From assembly GCF_022024055.1 (NCBI RefSeq), contig NZ_CP091788.1:2790001-2854000 (forward strand): a stretch of 64,000 nt of DNA, given 5' to 3'. Under the pieces are notes generated by a model. The model searched no databases and had not been told where the DNA came from. It was given only the letters and a program-made list of their open reading frames with translations. The DNA comes from Prevotella sp. E2-28 (GTDB lineage Bacteria; Bacteroidota; Bacteroidia; Bacteroidales; Bacteroidaceae). Positions 1 to 6,615 of the stretch are shown in pieces. The stretch's first letter is position 1; the number at the start of each line of letters is the position of its first letter. Both the position numbers and the translations under genes were made by a program.

Positions 1-681
1 TGATTCTATCGCTTTCCTCACTGCCTGCGGACGCTCCTCCTGTATCTCCTGAATCTGCTGCAACTGCAACTGAAGGGTGCGTTTGGCCTTTCGGTTGTAA
101 ATAGCAATACGGGTAATCAGCAACAACAAGACGATAGCAAAGACGGTCAGGAAGATAAAACCATGAATCAAACTGGCCTGTTTGCGCTCTTTAGCCGACA
201 GCACATAACTCTGCTGACTGGCTCCCCCGTCTTTCTGCATGGCCACCATGGTGAGATTCCTGATTTCATCGCCCCATTCTTCAGCAATTTCATTGGCACT
301 TCTCCAGGTATGAAGAACACCACTCTGCTGCGTCACAATAGTAGAATCATCCTCCTGTCTTAGAGGGTGCGGATCATCATCTTCCAGATAGATATGCTCA
401 CCACCGCCCTTATCGATCAATGTAATATTGCATACCCAGTCGGGCCTTATGATCAGACCTGATTCCGTTTTCGCCATCCAGCACTGATACATCACGCTGT
501 CGCCCTCATAAAGCCTCAACCATGTACCTTCTGTTTCCGAATACGTAGCCTGATGCCCCATAGGATAGGCTTGTTGCTCTAAAATCCATGCCCCTTGCAG
601 GAAATAATGGTTATCGTCTTGGTTGTTAGAAGTGCATCCCAGCAAAATACATGCTGCTGCAATGATTGGTAAAAGTCTCAT
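1..681 (-). CDS. Lipid-anchored single-pass membrane protein, 3' end beyond window
   Basis: The frame is open from the ATG at 681 to the window edge (227 codons, C-terminus missing). I see a short hydrophobic leader with lipobox LLGC (Cys16), then about 140 mostly polar residues predicted outside the cytoplasm, one strong hydrophobic segment (about residues 163-185), then a basic, Gln/Glu-rich helix likely to be a coiled coil (LQLQLQQIQEIQEE). This layout (periplasmic part, one membrane helix, coiled coil at the cytoplasmic face) resembles Bacteroidales membrane-bound regulators that end in a DNA-binding domain, but that domain would lie off the window, so function is not assigned. A lipidated Cys together with a membrane helix is unusual; the leader could instead be an uncleaved anchor. 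It is preceded by its own -7 box and by the terminator of the upstream NUDIX gene. Confidence 0.75.
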   Translation of the reverse strand, partial: MRLLPIIAAACILLGCTSNNQDDNHYFLQGAWILEQQAYPMGHQATYSETEGTWLRLYEGDSVMYQCWMAKTESGLIIRPDWVCNITLIDKGGGEHIYLEDDDPHPLRQEDDSTIVTQQSGVLHTWRSANEIAEEWGDEIRNLTMVAMQKDGGASQQSYVLSAKERKQASLIHGFIFLTVFAIVLLLLITRIAIYNRKAKRTLQLQLQQIQEIQEERPQAVRKAIES

Positions 682-699
682 TACTTTTTGAATTTGTGT

Positions 700-708
700 G
701 CAAATATA
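700..708 (-). promoter_or_regulatory. Promoter -7 box (TATATTTGC) of the first gene
   Basis: Read on the minus strand, the bases fit the Bacteroidetes TAnnTTTGY element and lie 19 bases upstream of the ATG at 681. Confidence 0.6.
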
Positions 709-710
709 GC

Positions 711-747
711 AAAAAGAATGCAAAGTGACGCTTGTTTCACTTTGCAT
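711..747 (-). terminator. Intrinsic terminator of the NUDIX gene
   Basis: An 11-bp perfect stem (ATGCAAAGTGA with TCACTTTGCAT, 8-base loop) is followed on the minus strand by TCTTTTTG. It lies about 30 bases after the NUDIX stop and just upstream of the promoter of the next gene. Confidence 0.75.
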
Positions 748-775
748 TTTATTTGCATTCGCCTGTTTTTAGGCA

Positions 776-1285
776 TTATTCTTGGTTAAGGAAGAAACGC
801 TGAAACTCACGTTCGAAATTAGGGGTGAGAATACCTTGTCCCATTGCCTCACGGATTTCCTGCATCGACCAAAAGCGTCCGCCGTCCAGTTCCTCCTCTG
901 ATGGTTTCACCTCGCCAGTATAAGTAGTACGGTTCACATATACCAACTCACGCTCACGCTGACTGTCGAACACATATTTCCCGATGAACTCTGGCGTAAA
1001 ATCGGTAATGCCCAGTTCCTCACGTACCTCACGACTCAGTGCCAACTCTGGTGTCTCGCCGTAATCAATATGTCCGCCTACGGCCGTATCCCATTTCCCT
1101 GGCTGAATATCCTTCCACTCCGGACGCTTCTGCAGATACACATCACCCTGCGCGTTAAATACATGCAGATGAACCACCGCATGAAGCAGTCGTGAACCGT
1201 TATGGCACTCGCCACGTGTGGCCTTTCCTATCACCGTTCCTTCCTCGTCAACCAAAGGGAACAGCTCTTGCAAATTATCTTTCAT
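776..1285 (-). CDS. NUDIX hydrolase (IPP-isomerase-like subgroup)
   Basis: This 169-residue protein carries a complete Nudix box: the run starting GHIDYGE and ending REVREELGI fits G-x5-E-x7-REUxEExGU, which binds the divalent metals for cleavage of nucleoside-diphosphate-linked substrates. The N-terminus (FPLVDEEGTVIGKATR...HAVVHLHVFN) and LQKRP resemble the subgroup related to isopentenyl-diphosphate isomerase, often annotated only as NUDIX hydrolase. The substrate cannot be told from sequence. The gene is divergent from the AlbA_2 gene, with a consensus promoter at 1354-1362 and a terminator at 711-747, so it is probably transcribed alone. Confidence 0.9.
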   Translation of the reverse strand: MKDNLQELFPLVDEEGTVIGKATRGECHNGSRLLHAVVHLHVFNAQGDVYLQKRPEWKDIQPGKWDTAVGGHIDYGETPELALSREVREELGITDFTPEFIGKYVFDSQRERELVYVNRTTYTGEVKPSEEELDGGRFWSMQEIREAMGQGILTPNFEREFQRFFLNQE

Positions 1286-1353
1286 TAATGAAATACTCCT
1301 TAGTCAAAAACAATCTATTAACCTTTTCACAAGCCCAAGCGGGAAATTTAGGT

Positions 1354-1362
1354 GCAAAATTA
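1354..1362 (-). promoter_or_regulatory. Promoter -7 box (TAATTTTGC) of the NUDIX gene
   Basis: It fits TAnnTTTGY on the minus strand, about 69 bases before the start codon. It lies 32 bases from the -7 box of the divergent gene, so the two promoters share one short control region. Confidence 0.5.
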
Positions 1363-1370
1363 AGCAAAAG

Positions 1371-1402
1371 TTTTGATTATCCAAAAAATATCGTAACTTT
1401 GC
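1371..1402 (+). promoter_or_regulatory. Promoter (-33 TTTTG, -7 TAACTTTGC) of the AlbA_2 gene
   Basis: TTTTG at 1371-1375 and TAACTTTGC at 1394-1402 have an 18-base spacer. The start codon is only 9 bases after the -7 box, so the messenger has almost no leader. Confidence 0.65.
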
Positions 1403-1410
1403 AGTCAACT

Positions 1411-2043
1411 ATGGACGACAAACGCTATCTTCAAAGCCTCATTAGGGAGGGTGAACACCAACAACAGGATTTCAAATACAGGGTATCCGATGCCATGAAA
1501 CTGGCAAAATCTGTATCAGCATTTGCAAATACTGACGGCGGACGGCTACTTATTGGTGTTCGTGACGATGGTCACATGTCGGGTGTTCGCGATGAGGAAG
1601 AAATATACATGATGCATCAAGCCGCCTACCGTTATTGTCGCCCTCAGGCCAGTATCAAGTTTGATACCTACCACATCGAAGGCCGTCATATTGTCATTGC
1701 CACCGTTCCCCCTACAGACCATCGTCCTGTCTGTGCCATCGACGATGAAGGCAAGCAACGAGCCTATATCCGTATTGCCGACGAAAACATCGTTGCCTCA
1801 CCTGTTCATCTGGCTATCTGGCGCGAATCACAAAACCCTCAAGGCACTATGATGACTTATACGGATACCGTCCGTAAACTGATTGAGGCCATGCAGGATC
1901 AGCGCCTCACGCTCAATCAACTGGTGCGTCGTTCTGGCATTCCGCGCCCAAAGGTTATCACGCTCTTGGCACGCCTTATCCGGTTTCACGTTGCTCAGTG
2001 GGAATATACCGACCAGCAATTCCTGTTCAGTCAGACCCCATAA
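1411..2043 (+). CDS. AlbA_2 (schlafen-like) domain protein with C-terminal winged helix
   Basis: The 210-residue product starts at ATG 1411 (MDDKRYLQSL). The frame is open upstream, but the promoter at 1371-1402 excludes a longer protein. Residues 5-140 match the AlbA_2/schlafen-type domain: ESxxxEFK-like core (EHQQQDFKY), then KSVSAFANTDGGRLLIGVRDDG and a later YIRIADEN. This domain occurs in bacterial ATP- or nucleic-acid-binding regulators. Residues 150-205 look like a small winged helix (LIEAMQDQRLTLNQLVRRSGIPRPKV). Its length is usual for the Bacteroidales form. It converges on the DUF4130 gene with an 8-base gap. The role is probably regulatory or nucleic-acid-related; the ligand is unknown. 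Confidence 0.85.
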   Translation: MDDKRYLQSLIREGEHQQQDFKYRVSDAMKLAKSVSAFANTDGGRLLIGVRDDGHMSGVRDEEEIYMMHQAAYRYCRPQASIKFDTYHIEGRHIVIATVPPTDHRPVCAIDDEGKQRAYIRIADENIVASPVHLAIWRESQNPQGTMMTYTDTVRKLIEAMQDQRLTLNQLVRRSGIPRPKVITLLARLIRFHVAQWEYTDQQFLFSQTP

Positions 2044-2051
2044 GGCTTTTA

Positions 2052-2879
2052 TCACCCATTCTTTTCCGTCATATATTTCCAATAGCGGCGAGGCATATCG
2101 CTGAGTTGCTTCTTTGGATTCATGCGCTCCTTGATGCAGATAGCCTTGAAGTAGGTACGCCAGAGGTCTTGGAATATCTTATCGTTATCACTCAGCACAT
2201 CAGCATCAAGTTTTCCGTTCGATAAATCGAAGGGCACAGAGGCCTCATCCTGAAAGGTGACGTGGATAACGGCTTTTCCGTCATAATAGTAGCCGTAGTG
2301 CCGCTTGGCATCATAAATCAACCAAGGCTGGTCATTGAAGCGATCCTGAAAGTGGTCGATGATAAGTGGCAGTACGTTATGGTCGGGCGATACGACGGCG
2401 AGGTAGGTGCCGTCTTTCGCTTTCTGGAAACGAATGAACTGCTTCATGCGCAGTTGTTCATGGAGCACACGCCTACAGGTATTCCTCACTGCCAGCACAT
2501 CAAGGTCAGAAGCATTGCGTTCGAGAGAATCAAGGGGACAGGTCGCGTGATTCAAGCCTGAATTATGGACCTGTCCCTTTGATTCTGGTCGAAAGACCTT
2601 ACAGATGAAATTGAACAATGGCTGGTTCAGCGTCCGCTCCTCCGACAGCCAACTGATGGTAATCATGTGAAGCCCGTCTTTGGAAAGCTGCTTCTCCAAT
2701 CCTTTCCACACGCGCTCGGCCTTCTCGCTATCTGTCACCACCCGATATTGCTGGTCAACGAACAGCGGTAACTGTTCCCCCTCTGCCAGCAAGCACTCAG
2801 GCTGCTGCTTCAGGAGAAAGCTGTCGAACACGGCAGTCAACAGACCATCCAGCGTATTATCGAAGGTATATACCAGCAT
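2052..2879 (-). CDS. DUF4130 / TIGR03915-type DNA metabolism protein
   Basis: The 275-residue protein begins MLVYTFDNTLDGLLTAVFDSF and ends PRRYWKYMTEKNG, the signatures of the TIGR03915 family (DUF4130). It contains the typical RxVxxExxRMKxFxRF-like stretch (RRVLHEQLRMKQFIRFQ). In other genomes this family is encoded beside the radical SAM protein TIGR03916, or fused to a uracil-DNA-glycosylase-like domain, which suggests a role in DNA repair or modification; the chemistry is not established. Here the radical SAM partner lies 6.7 kb away at 9621-10922 on the same strand, with an accessory block between. A -7 box at 2886-2894 lies only 6 bases before the ATG, so the transcript may be nearly leaderless. 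Confidence 0.85.
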   Translation of the reverse strand: MLVYTFDNTLDGLLTAVFDSFLLKQQPECLLAEGEQLPLFVDQQYRVVTDSEKAERVWKGLEKQLSKDGLHMITISWLSEERTLNQPLFNFICKVFRPESKGQVHNSGLNHATCPLDSLERNASDLDVLAVRNTCRRVLHEQLRMKQFIRFQKAKDGTYLAVVSPDHNVLPLIIDHFQDRFNDQPWLIYDAKRHYGYYYDGKAVIHVTFQDEASVPFDLSNGKLDADVLSDNDKIFQDLWRTYFKAICIKERMNPKKQLSDMPRRYWKYMTEKNG

Positions 2880-2885
2880 TTGTGT

Positions 2886-2894
2886 GCAAAGATA
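2886..2894 (-). promoter_or_regulatory. Promoter -7 box (TATCTTTGC) of the DUF4130 gene
   Basis: Consensus TAnnTTTGY on the minus strand, 6 bases upstream of the ATG. It gives DUF4130 a promoter of its own, independent of the distant radical SAM gene. Confidence 0.65.
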
Positions 2895-2984
2895 CTACTT
2901 TTTTCGGATTTCCAATTGTATTTGGGCTTTATTCCTAAGACCTCGATTCTTATGATTGTTTTTTATTGTCATGATGCTTTTTTT

Positions 2985-3260
2985 GCCAACACTTAACATT
3001 GCAAAAGTGCAACTAACTCATTATAAGCAACTTATCTTTAAAAAATCTACTAAAAGACTTAACGTAACACTTAACATAGAGTTAACATAGACTTAACATA
3101 CATTCGTCAACCAAAAACAGGTGTGAAAGGCAAATTTAGGGTATTTATGTTAACTCTATGTTAGGTCTATGTTAACTCTTTTGTTAAGTGTTGAAGCTCT
3201 ATTTTTTGCTGTAAAGTCCTAAAAATGAATGATTTGTGTAAAAAGTATGTTAAGTCTTCC
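2985..3260. repeat. Two inverted arrays of an 11-bp unit (CTTAACATAGA / TATGTTAACTC)
   Basis: Three head-to-tail 11-bp units with core TTAACATA occupy 3070-3100, with a degenerate fourth unit before them (3058-3069). The same unit in the opposite orientation (TATGTTAACTC, TATGTTAGGTC, TATGTTAACTC) occupies 3146-3178, with further single copies at 3180-3190 and 3246-3256 and an outlier at 2988-2998. The 11-bp step places every core on the same face of the helix, as in iterons or cooperative operators. The array fills the non-coding gap between the DUF4130 promoter and the transposase promoter; no reading frame of note lies here. Confidence 0.75.
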
Positions 3261-3315
3261 GCAAAATCTGTACATTTCATAAAAAATGGATTATCGTTGC
3301 TAGTATAAAATTTTA

Positions 3316-3375
3316 TTCCCACGCTGGGACTATGACAGTCCCAGCGTGGGACTGAATCGGTCCCAGCGTGGGAAC
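3316..3375. repeat. Three copies of a small palindrome, GTCCCAGCGTGGGAA
   Basis: Copies lie at 3316-3330 (inverted), 3338-3352 and 3360-3374. Each is itself a short palindrome (TCCCA-3-TGGGA), and the outer two form a perfect 15-bp inverted repeat. REP-like palindromes of this kind are typical substrates or companions of RAYT transposases, and a RAYT gene starts 185 bases downstream. Confidence 0.7.
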
Positions 3376-3437
3376 AAAACATAAATGGCTTAATAACTGT
3401 CGATAATGTAGGTTGAAATGCTTTTTTCTCAAAATGT

Positions 3438-3469
3438 TTGTTATATTAAACAGTTTTATTTACTTTTGC
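3438..3469 (+). promoter_or_regulatory. Promoter (-33 TTG, -7 TACTTTTGC) of the transposase
   Basis: TTG at 3438-3440 and TACTTTTGC at 3461-3469 have a 20-base spacer. This implies a leader of about 85 bases that contains the palindrome at 3507-3525. Confidence 0.6.
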
Positions 3470-3506
3470 ACCCAATAAGTATCAAAATACCGTTTCCGTC
3501 CAATAA

Positions 3507-3525
3507 ACGGCGACATTGTCGCCGT
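3507..3525. repeat. 19-bp perfect palindrome ACGGCGACATTGTCGCCGT in the transposase leader
   Basis: Nine-base arms flank one central base. The inner 15 bases recur exactly inside the transposase gene at 3973-3987. The hairpin would sit in the 5' leader of the transposase mRNA or serve as a single-strand DNA target. Confidence 0.75.
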
Positions 3526-3559
3526 CAATCCGACAAGACAAAGGTAAGAAAAACATCCC

Positions 3560-4606
3560 ATGGACGAAAGAAAGAAAAGACACATTGAGTGGTCTAAAAA
3601 ACAAGAAAAGAAGCCCTCGATGAAGCGTCGTTGCGAAGAGCACGACTATACTCAGCGAGGCATCTACATGATAACGATGGCCACTGAAGGACGATTACCC
3701 TTATTCGGCACATTAAAAGGAGACCCTTTAGTCACAAATGGTAATGATAAGCCACAAATAGTCCTCTCGCCATTAGGAGAACAGGTGAAAGCCTGTTGGT
3801 TTGACATTCATAGTCACTACCCTGAGGTATCTGTCATCAAACTTTGTATCATGCCAGACCATATCCATGGGGTGCTCTTTGTTAAAGAAGATATGCCATA
3901 TCACCTAGGCACTATCATCAATGGTTTCAAGAGTGGTACCAGGAAAGCTGCCCGTGAACTGGGAGTCATCACGGCGACATTGTCGCCATCTACCCAACTA
4001 TCCCCTACAGTCCAGTACACTGAGGCATCGCCTCAGTCTCACCACGCCCTCGGCGTCCTTTGGGAACCTGGCTACAACGACCGCATCCTACTTCAGGAAG
4101 GACAACTTCAGCGTATGCTAAACTATCTTGATGACAATCCCAGGCGCCTCTTGCTGAAACAGGCACACTCTCAATACTTCAAGCCTTTGGGCAAACTGAC
4201 CATAGCAGGTCTTGATATGGAGGCTATGGGCAATACGGCCCTCCTTGAGAAACCTGTTAAACTACAGGTACAGTGCTCGCGCCACCTCTACCAGAACGAG
4301 ATAGAAGAACGCAAACGGTACTTCCTGAATGCAGCCCAACAAGGTGCCGTCATCGTCTCTCCCTGTATCAGTCCTGGCGAGAAACAGATTGCTACAGCCG
4401 TTTTAGAAGCTCAACTCCCTCTTATTGTCCTGCTGTTAAAAGGCTTTCCTCCCTTCTTTAAGCCTCAACCCCGCTATCTCATGGCTTGTGCCGAAGGTCG
4501 TCTGCTCATGCTCAGTCCCTACCCTTGGCAGAATGAAAAAATAGAAAACATGCGCCAACGATGCCTTCAACTCAACGATATTGCTGCTGAAATATGTAAA
4601 TCATAG
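3560..4606 (+). CDS. REP-associated tyrosine (Y1/HUH) transposase fused to a DprA-like domain
   Basis: The 348-residue protein has an N-terminal HUH transposase domain (about residues 25-205): the HUH motif is PDHIHGV (His101, His103) and the probable nucleophile is Tyr172 in EPGYNDRI. RAYT enzymes of this family cut and join single-stranded DNA at small hairpins. Ordinary RAYTs end near residue 210; this one continues with about 135 residues (LLEKPVKLQVQCSR..., SPCISPGEKQIATAVLEAQLP..., AEGRLLMLSPYPW) that resemble the Rossmann fold of DprA, a single-strand DNA-binding protein. The homology is inferred by eye. Residues 137-165 are a variable linker encoded by two DNA palindromes (3973-3987, 4019-4037). 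Both catalytic motifs are intact, so it may be active. No flanking terminal repeats of a complete IS were recognised. Confidence 0.85.
   Translation: MDERKKRHIEWSKKQEKKPSMKRRCEEHDYTQRGIYMITMATEGRLPLFGTLKGDPLVTNGNDKPQIVLSPLGEQVKACWFDIHSHYPEVSVIKLCIMPDHIHGVLFVKEDMPYHLGTIINGFKSGTRKAARELGVITATLSPSTQLSPTVQYTEASPQSHHALGVLWEPGYNDRILLQEGQLQRMLNYLDDNPRRLLLKQAHSQYFKPLGKLTIAGLDMEAMGNTALLEKPVKLQVQCSRHLYQNEIEERKRYFLNAAQQGAVIVSPCISPGEKQIATAVLEAQLPLIVLLLKGFPPFFKPQPRYLMACAEGRLLMLSPYPWQNEKIENMRQRCLQLNDIAAEICKS
3973..4037. repeat. Two palindromes inside the transposase reading frame
   Basis: GGCGACA-T-TGTCGCC (3973-3987) is identical to the core of the leader palindrome at 3507-3525. ACTGAGGC-ATC-GCCTCAGT (4019-4037) is an unrelated 8-bp perfect hairpin. 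Together they encode the low-complexity linker between the HUH motif and the catalytic tyrosine, suggesting that the linker arose by insertion of hairpin elements that kept the frame. Confidence 0.7.
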
Positions 4607-4654
4607 TTTGTAAAACATCCTGTTGTTTTTAACCTAAGCCTACCCTGTTAAAGA

Positions 4655-4700
4655 TGTAATAATAAGAATAAAGGTGCCCTGCATTTGCAAAGCACCTTCA
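4655..4700 (-). terminator. Probable terminator of the lipoprotein pair
   Basis: Stem AAGGTGC/GCACCTT (4671-4677 with 4692-4698) is followed on the minus strand by TTATTCTTATT. It lies about 85 bases after the stop of the lipoprotein gene at 4783. The T-tract is interrupted, so termination may be weak. Confidence 0.45.
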
Positions 4701-4782
4701 TTAGATGTATGATATGAATCTGTCGGTCGTCTCTTTGAGGAATCAAAGACCAGTCCCGCTGATCTCTTATTGAAATAGCATA

Positions 4783-5523
4783 TTATTTCTCTACCAGATC
4801 AAAGAAAGAACTGATTTCTTGTTGGTCTATAGCCTGACGAACATTGAATCGTTTTATTTGATCCATATAGCCAGGACGAACCAATTTGATTTCAATCTGA
4901 ACATCTCGTGAATTTTCATAAGTCAATCCAAGGATATTGAAAGAGCGAGTGTCTTCATAAGGAGTTGTACCAAGATACAATTCATTTGTATTCTTCACTT
5001 CTGCTGGGACACTTGATACAACACGCCAAAATACTCTTGCCCCACGAGGCTCTGAGTCAAAATACCAACGGATGATGGTCTTTTCAAGATCTGTTCTGCC
5101 AGGTGCATCTCTTGATACTCGCTCTGTAGGTTCTTGTTTTTTTTGTACGTCCTTGGGCTGCATGAAAATGGTATAGTAGCTTGATGAAGGCTTAGTTATG
5201 GCACCAGTGGCTCCATCAATAGCAAGACCTGGGATTCCTCCGAGGAGTATATTCCATAGAGTTGTCGGGTTAAACGTTTTATTTACGTCAACCGATCCTC
5301 GCGATTTTTCATTTTCCGCTGAAATAACTGACTTTTTGTAGCCTCTTTTAACTTTGACCTCTGTAGGGCCATTAATATAATATTTTTGACCATCTACATT
5401 GGCATAAGCTGGTTCTCCATCAGAGGTGGATACATTGACTTTCGCAGTGGTACCAGAAATAATTGTTGCACAAGATGTGAGAAGCAGGATTAAAGGCAAT
5501 CCTACTAGAATAATTTTTTTCAT
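4783..5523 (-). CDS. Two-domain lipoprotein with C-terminal PEGA-like domain
   Basis: The 246-residue protein has a lipoprotein signal (LLLTSC, Cys18). Residues 18-123 (CATIISGTTAKVNVSTSDGEP...GGIPGLAIDGATGAITK) resemble a widespread small lipoprotein domain of unknown role with a short membrane-like segment (LWNILLGGIPGLAIDGATGA). Residues 142-246 form a second domain with PEGA-like features (WYFDSEPRGARVFWR, LGTTPYE, VRPGY). That second domain is almost the same as the C-terminus of the neighbouring 175-residue lipoprotein. The two genes are 25 bases apart and probably co-transcribed, this one second. Likely outer-membrane or periplasmic; no catalytic motif is seen. Confidence 0.8.
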   Translation of the reverse strand: MKKIILVGLPLILLLTSCATIISGTTAKVNVSTSDGEPAYANVDGQKYYINGPTEVKVKRGYKKSVISAENEKSRGSVDVNKTFNPTTLWNILLGGIPGLAIDGATGAITKPSSSYYTIFMQPKDVQKKQEPTERVSRDAPGRTDLEKTIIRWYFDSEPRGARVFWRVVSSVPAEVKNTNELYLGTTPYEDTRSFNILGLTYENSRDVQIEIKLVRPGYMDQIKRFNVRQAIDQQEISSFFDLVEK

Positions 5524-5548
5524 GTCTTTTAAATTTATAGGTTAAACA

Positions 5549-6076
5549 TTATTCGGCATCCTTTTTAATTAATTCAAAGAAGGATCCTATCTCCATTTGG
5601 TCGATAGCCTGACGTACATTGAAACGTTTCATCTGTTCCATATATCCAGAACGGACCACCTTGATTTCAACTTGTACATCGCGTGAGTTTTCGTAAGTCA
5701 GACCGAGAATGTTGAAAGAACGAGTGTCTTCATAAGGCGTAGTTCCAAGATATGTTTCATTTGTATTTTTTACCTGTTCTGGAACACTTGAAACAACACG
5801 CCAAAATACCCTTGCCCCACGAGGTTCCGAGTCAAAATACCAACGAATAATAGTCTTCTCAAGAGCAGTACTTCCAGGATTATCCCTTGTGACTTGCTTG
5901 AATGCTTCCCCCTTAGGAATCGTTGTATCTTTGTCATATACTGTACTGCCTTTATCGGAAGGCGCAAGGACTATTACTTTCTTAGTTGAGGAGCAGGATG
6001 AAAGACACACATCAAACACCATAGCGCTCGCCATCATTCCGATGAACAGAGTCGCAGAAATCAATAATTTCTTCAT
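5549..6076 (-). CDS. Short lipoprotein paralogue with the same PEGA-like domain
   Basis: The 175-residue protein has a signal with lipobox LSSC (cysteine about residue 28), a linker of about 40 residues and a C-terminal domain of about 105 residues that is near-identical to that of the downstream lipoprotein (shared TIIRWYFDSEPRGARVFWRV and TTPYEDTRSFNILGLTYENS). The N-terminal domain of the downstream protein is absent. Tandem duplication with domain loss or gain, perhaps kept alike by gene conversion, explains the pair. No promoter box was found between the gene and the structured RNA at 6172-6425, so that RNA may be its leader. Confidence 0.8.
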   Translation of the reverse strand: MKKLLISATLFIGMMASAMVFDVCLSSCSSTKKVIVLAPSDKGSTVYDKDTTIPKGEAFKQVTRDNPGSTALEKTIIRWYFDSEPRGARVFWRVVSSVPEQVKNTNETYLGTTPYEDTRSFNILGLTYENSRDVQVEIKVVRSGYMEQMKRFNVRQAIDQMEIGSFFELIKKDAE

Positions 6077-6171
6077 TTTGTTTTTTGCTTTAGGTTATAC
6101 TTAAGTTAGACTATATCTAGACTTATTTTCTCACTTCATAATCTTTTTGCAGTGACTAAACGGAAAGGACA

Positions 6172-6425
6172 TAAAAATGGCGTGGCCACTCTTATGCACT
6201 TACCAGAGGGGCAGACCTCGGAATTGGAACCCCTACTATCCTATAAGAATGCTCCACGCCAAAAGCGTGTTGCATAGCAATATACGGATAGTTAGGAGAC
6301 CGCCTCCATTAGGCTTTCCCTCTGCTTCTTAAATCGAACTATTCCAAAATAGATTTCCGAGGTCTTTTCAGTAAGTGCGAAATAATAAGCTAATGCATCT
6401 GCGGTTCAGGATTTCTCCCCCGATA
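6172..6425 (-). ncRNA. Highly structured RNA: candidate attenuating leader or stand-alone small RNA
   Basis: On the minus strand a consensus promoter (6431-6462) starts a roughly 254-base transcript without a reading frame. Nested complementary blocks are: 6371-6378 with 6196-6203 (8 bp), 6355-6365 with 6213-6223 (11 bp, perfect), 6342-6347 with 6224-6229 (6 bp) and 6286-6298 with 6230-6241 (about 11 bp, one bulge). An apical hairpin is 6265-6269 with 6255-6259. A competing helix pairs 6254-6260 with 6179-6185 (GGCGTGG/CCACGCC), extended by TCTTAT at 6243-6248 pairing with ATAAGA at 6190-6195, and is followed by a U-tract (6173-6177). The two folds exclude each other, as in a conditional terminator. 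It matches no family I can name (not tmRNA, RNase P or SRP RNA by motif). A 6S-like RNA is possible. The lipoprotein start is about 95 bases downstream. Confidence 0.6.
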
Positions 6426-6430
6426 CCGCT

Positions 6431-6462
6431 GCAAAGATAAGAAAAAAAAATTATTCTGCAAA
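6431..6462 (-). promoter_or_regulatory. Strong promoter (-33 TTTG, -7 TATCTTTGC) of the structured RNA
   Basis: TATCTTTGC is at 6431-6439 and TTTG at 6459-6462 on the minus strand, a 19-base spacer; transcription should start near 6425. Confidence 0.75.
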
Positions 6463-6598
6463 TTTTTCCAAAGAAAAATGCACAGTTTGGCAATATTTCT
6501 GAAAATTCCGAAAATTATAATCAAATTCGAAAAACACAAAAATCTGCACAGAAAACCAAGAATAATTTGGATATGTGTGCAGAATTTTATAACTTTGC
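6453..6598 (+). promoter_or_regulatory. Promoter and possible operator of the AbiE-type pair
   Basis: TTTG at 6566-6569 and TAACTTTGC at 6590-6598 form the promoter (20-base spacer); the start codon lies 17 bases on. Inverted 8-mers ATTCTGCA (6453-6460) and TGCAGAAT (6578-6585) flank the region, and TCTGCACAGA at 6543-6552 has palindromic arms. AbiEi antitoxins repress their own promoter through inverted repeats, so these are candidate sites. The left repeat also overlaps the promoter of the divergent RNA. Confidence 0.5.
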
Positions 6599-6615
6599 CC
6601 CAAAATTAAAGCTGT

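Noticed and set aside
3066..3192. Evenly spaced repeats that could suggest a small CRISPR array.
   Set aside because: Units are 11 bp with no spacers and in two orientations, and no cas genes are present.
6283..6305. Plus-strand string TTAGGAGACCGCC resembles the B12 box of cobalamin riboswitches.
   Set aside because: The rest of the cobalamin aptamer is not recognisable, no plus-strand B12-related gene follows, and the promoter and terminator point to the minus strand.
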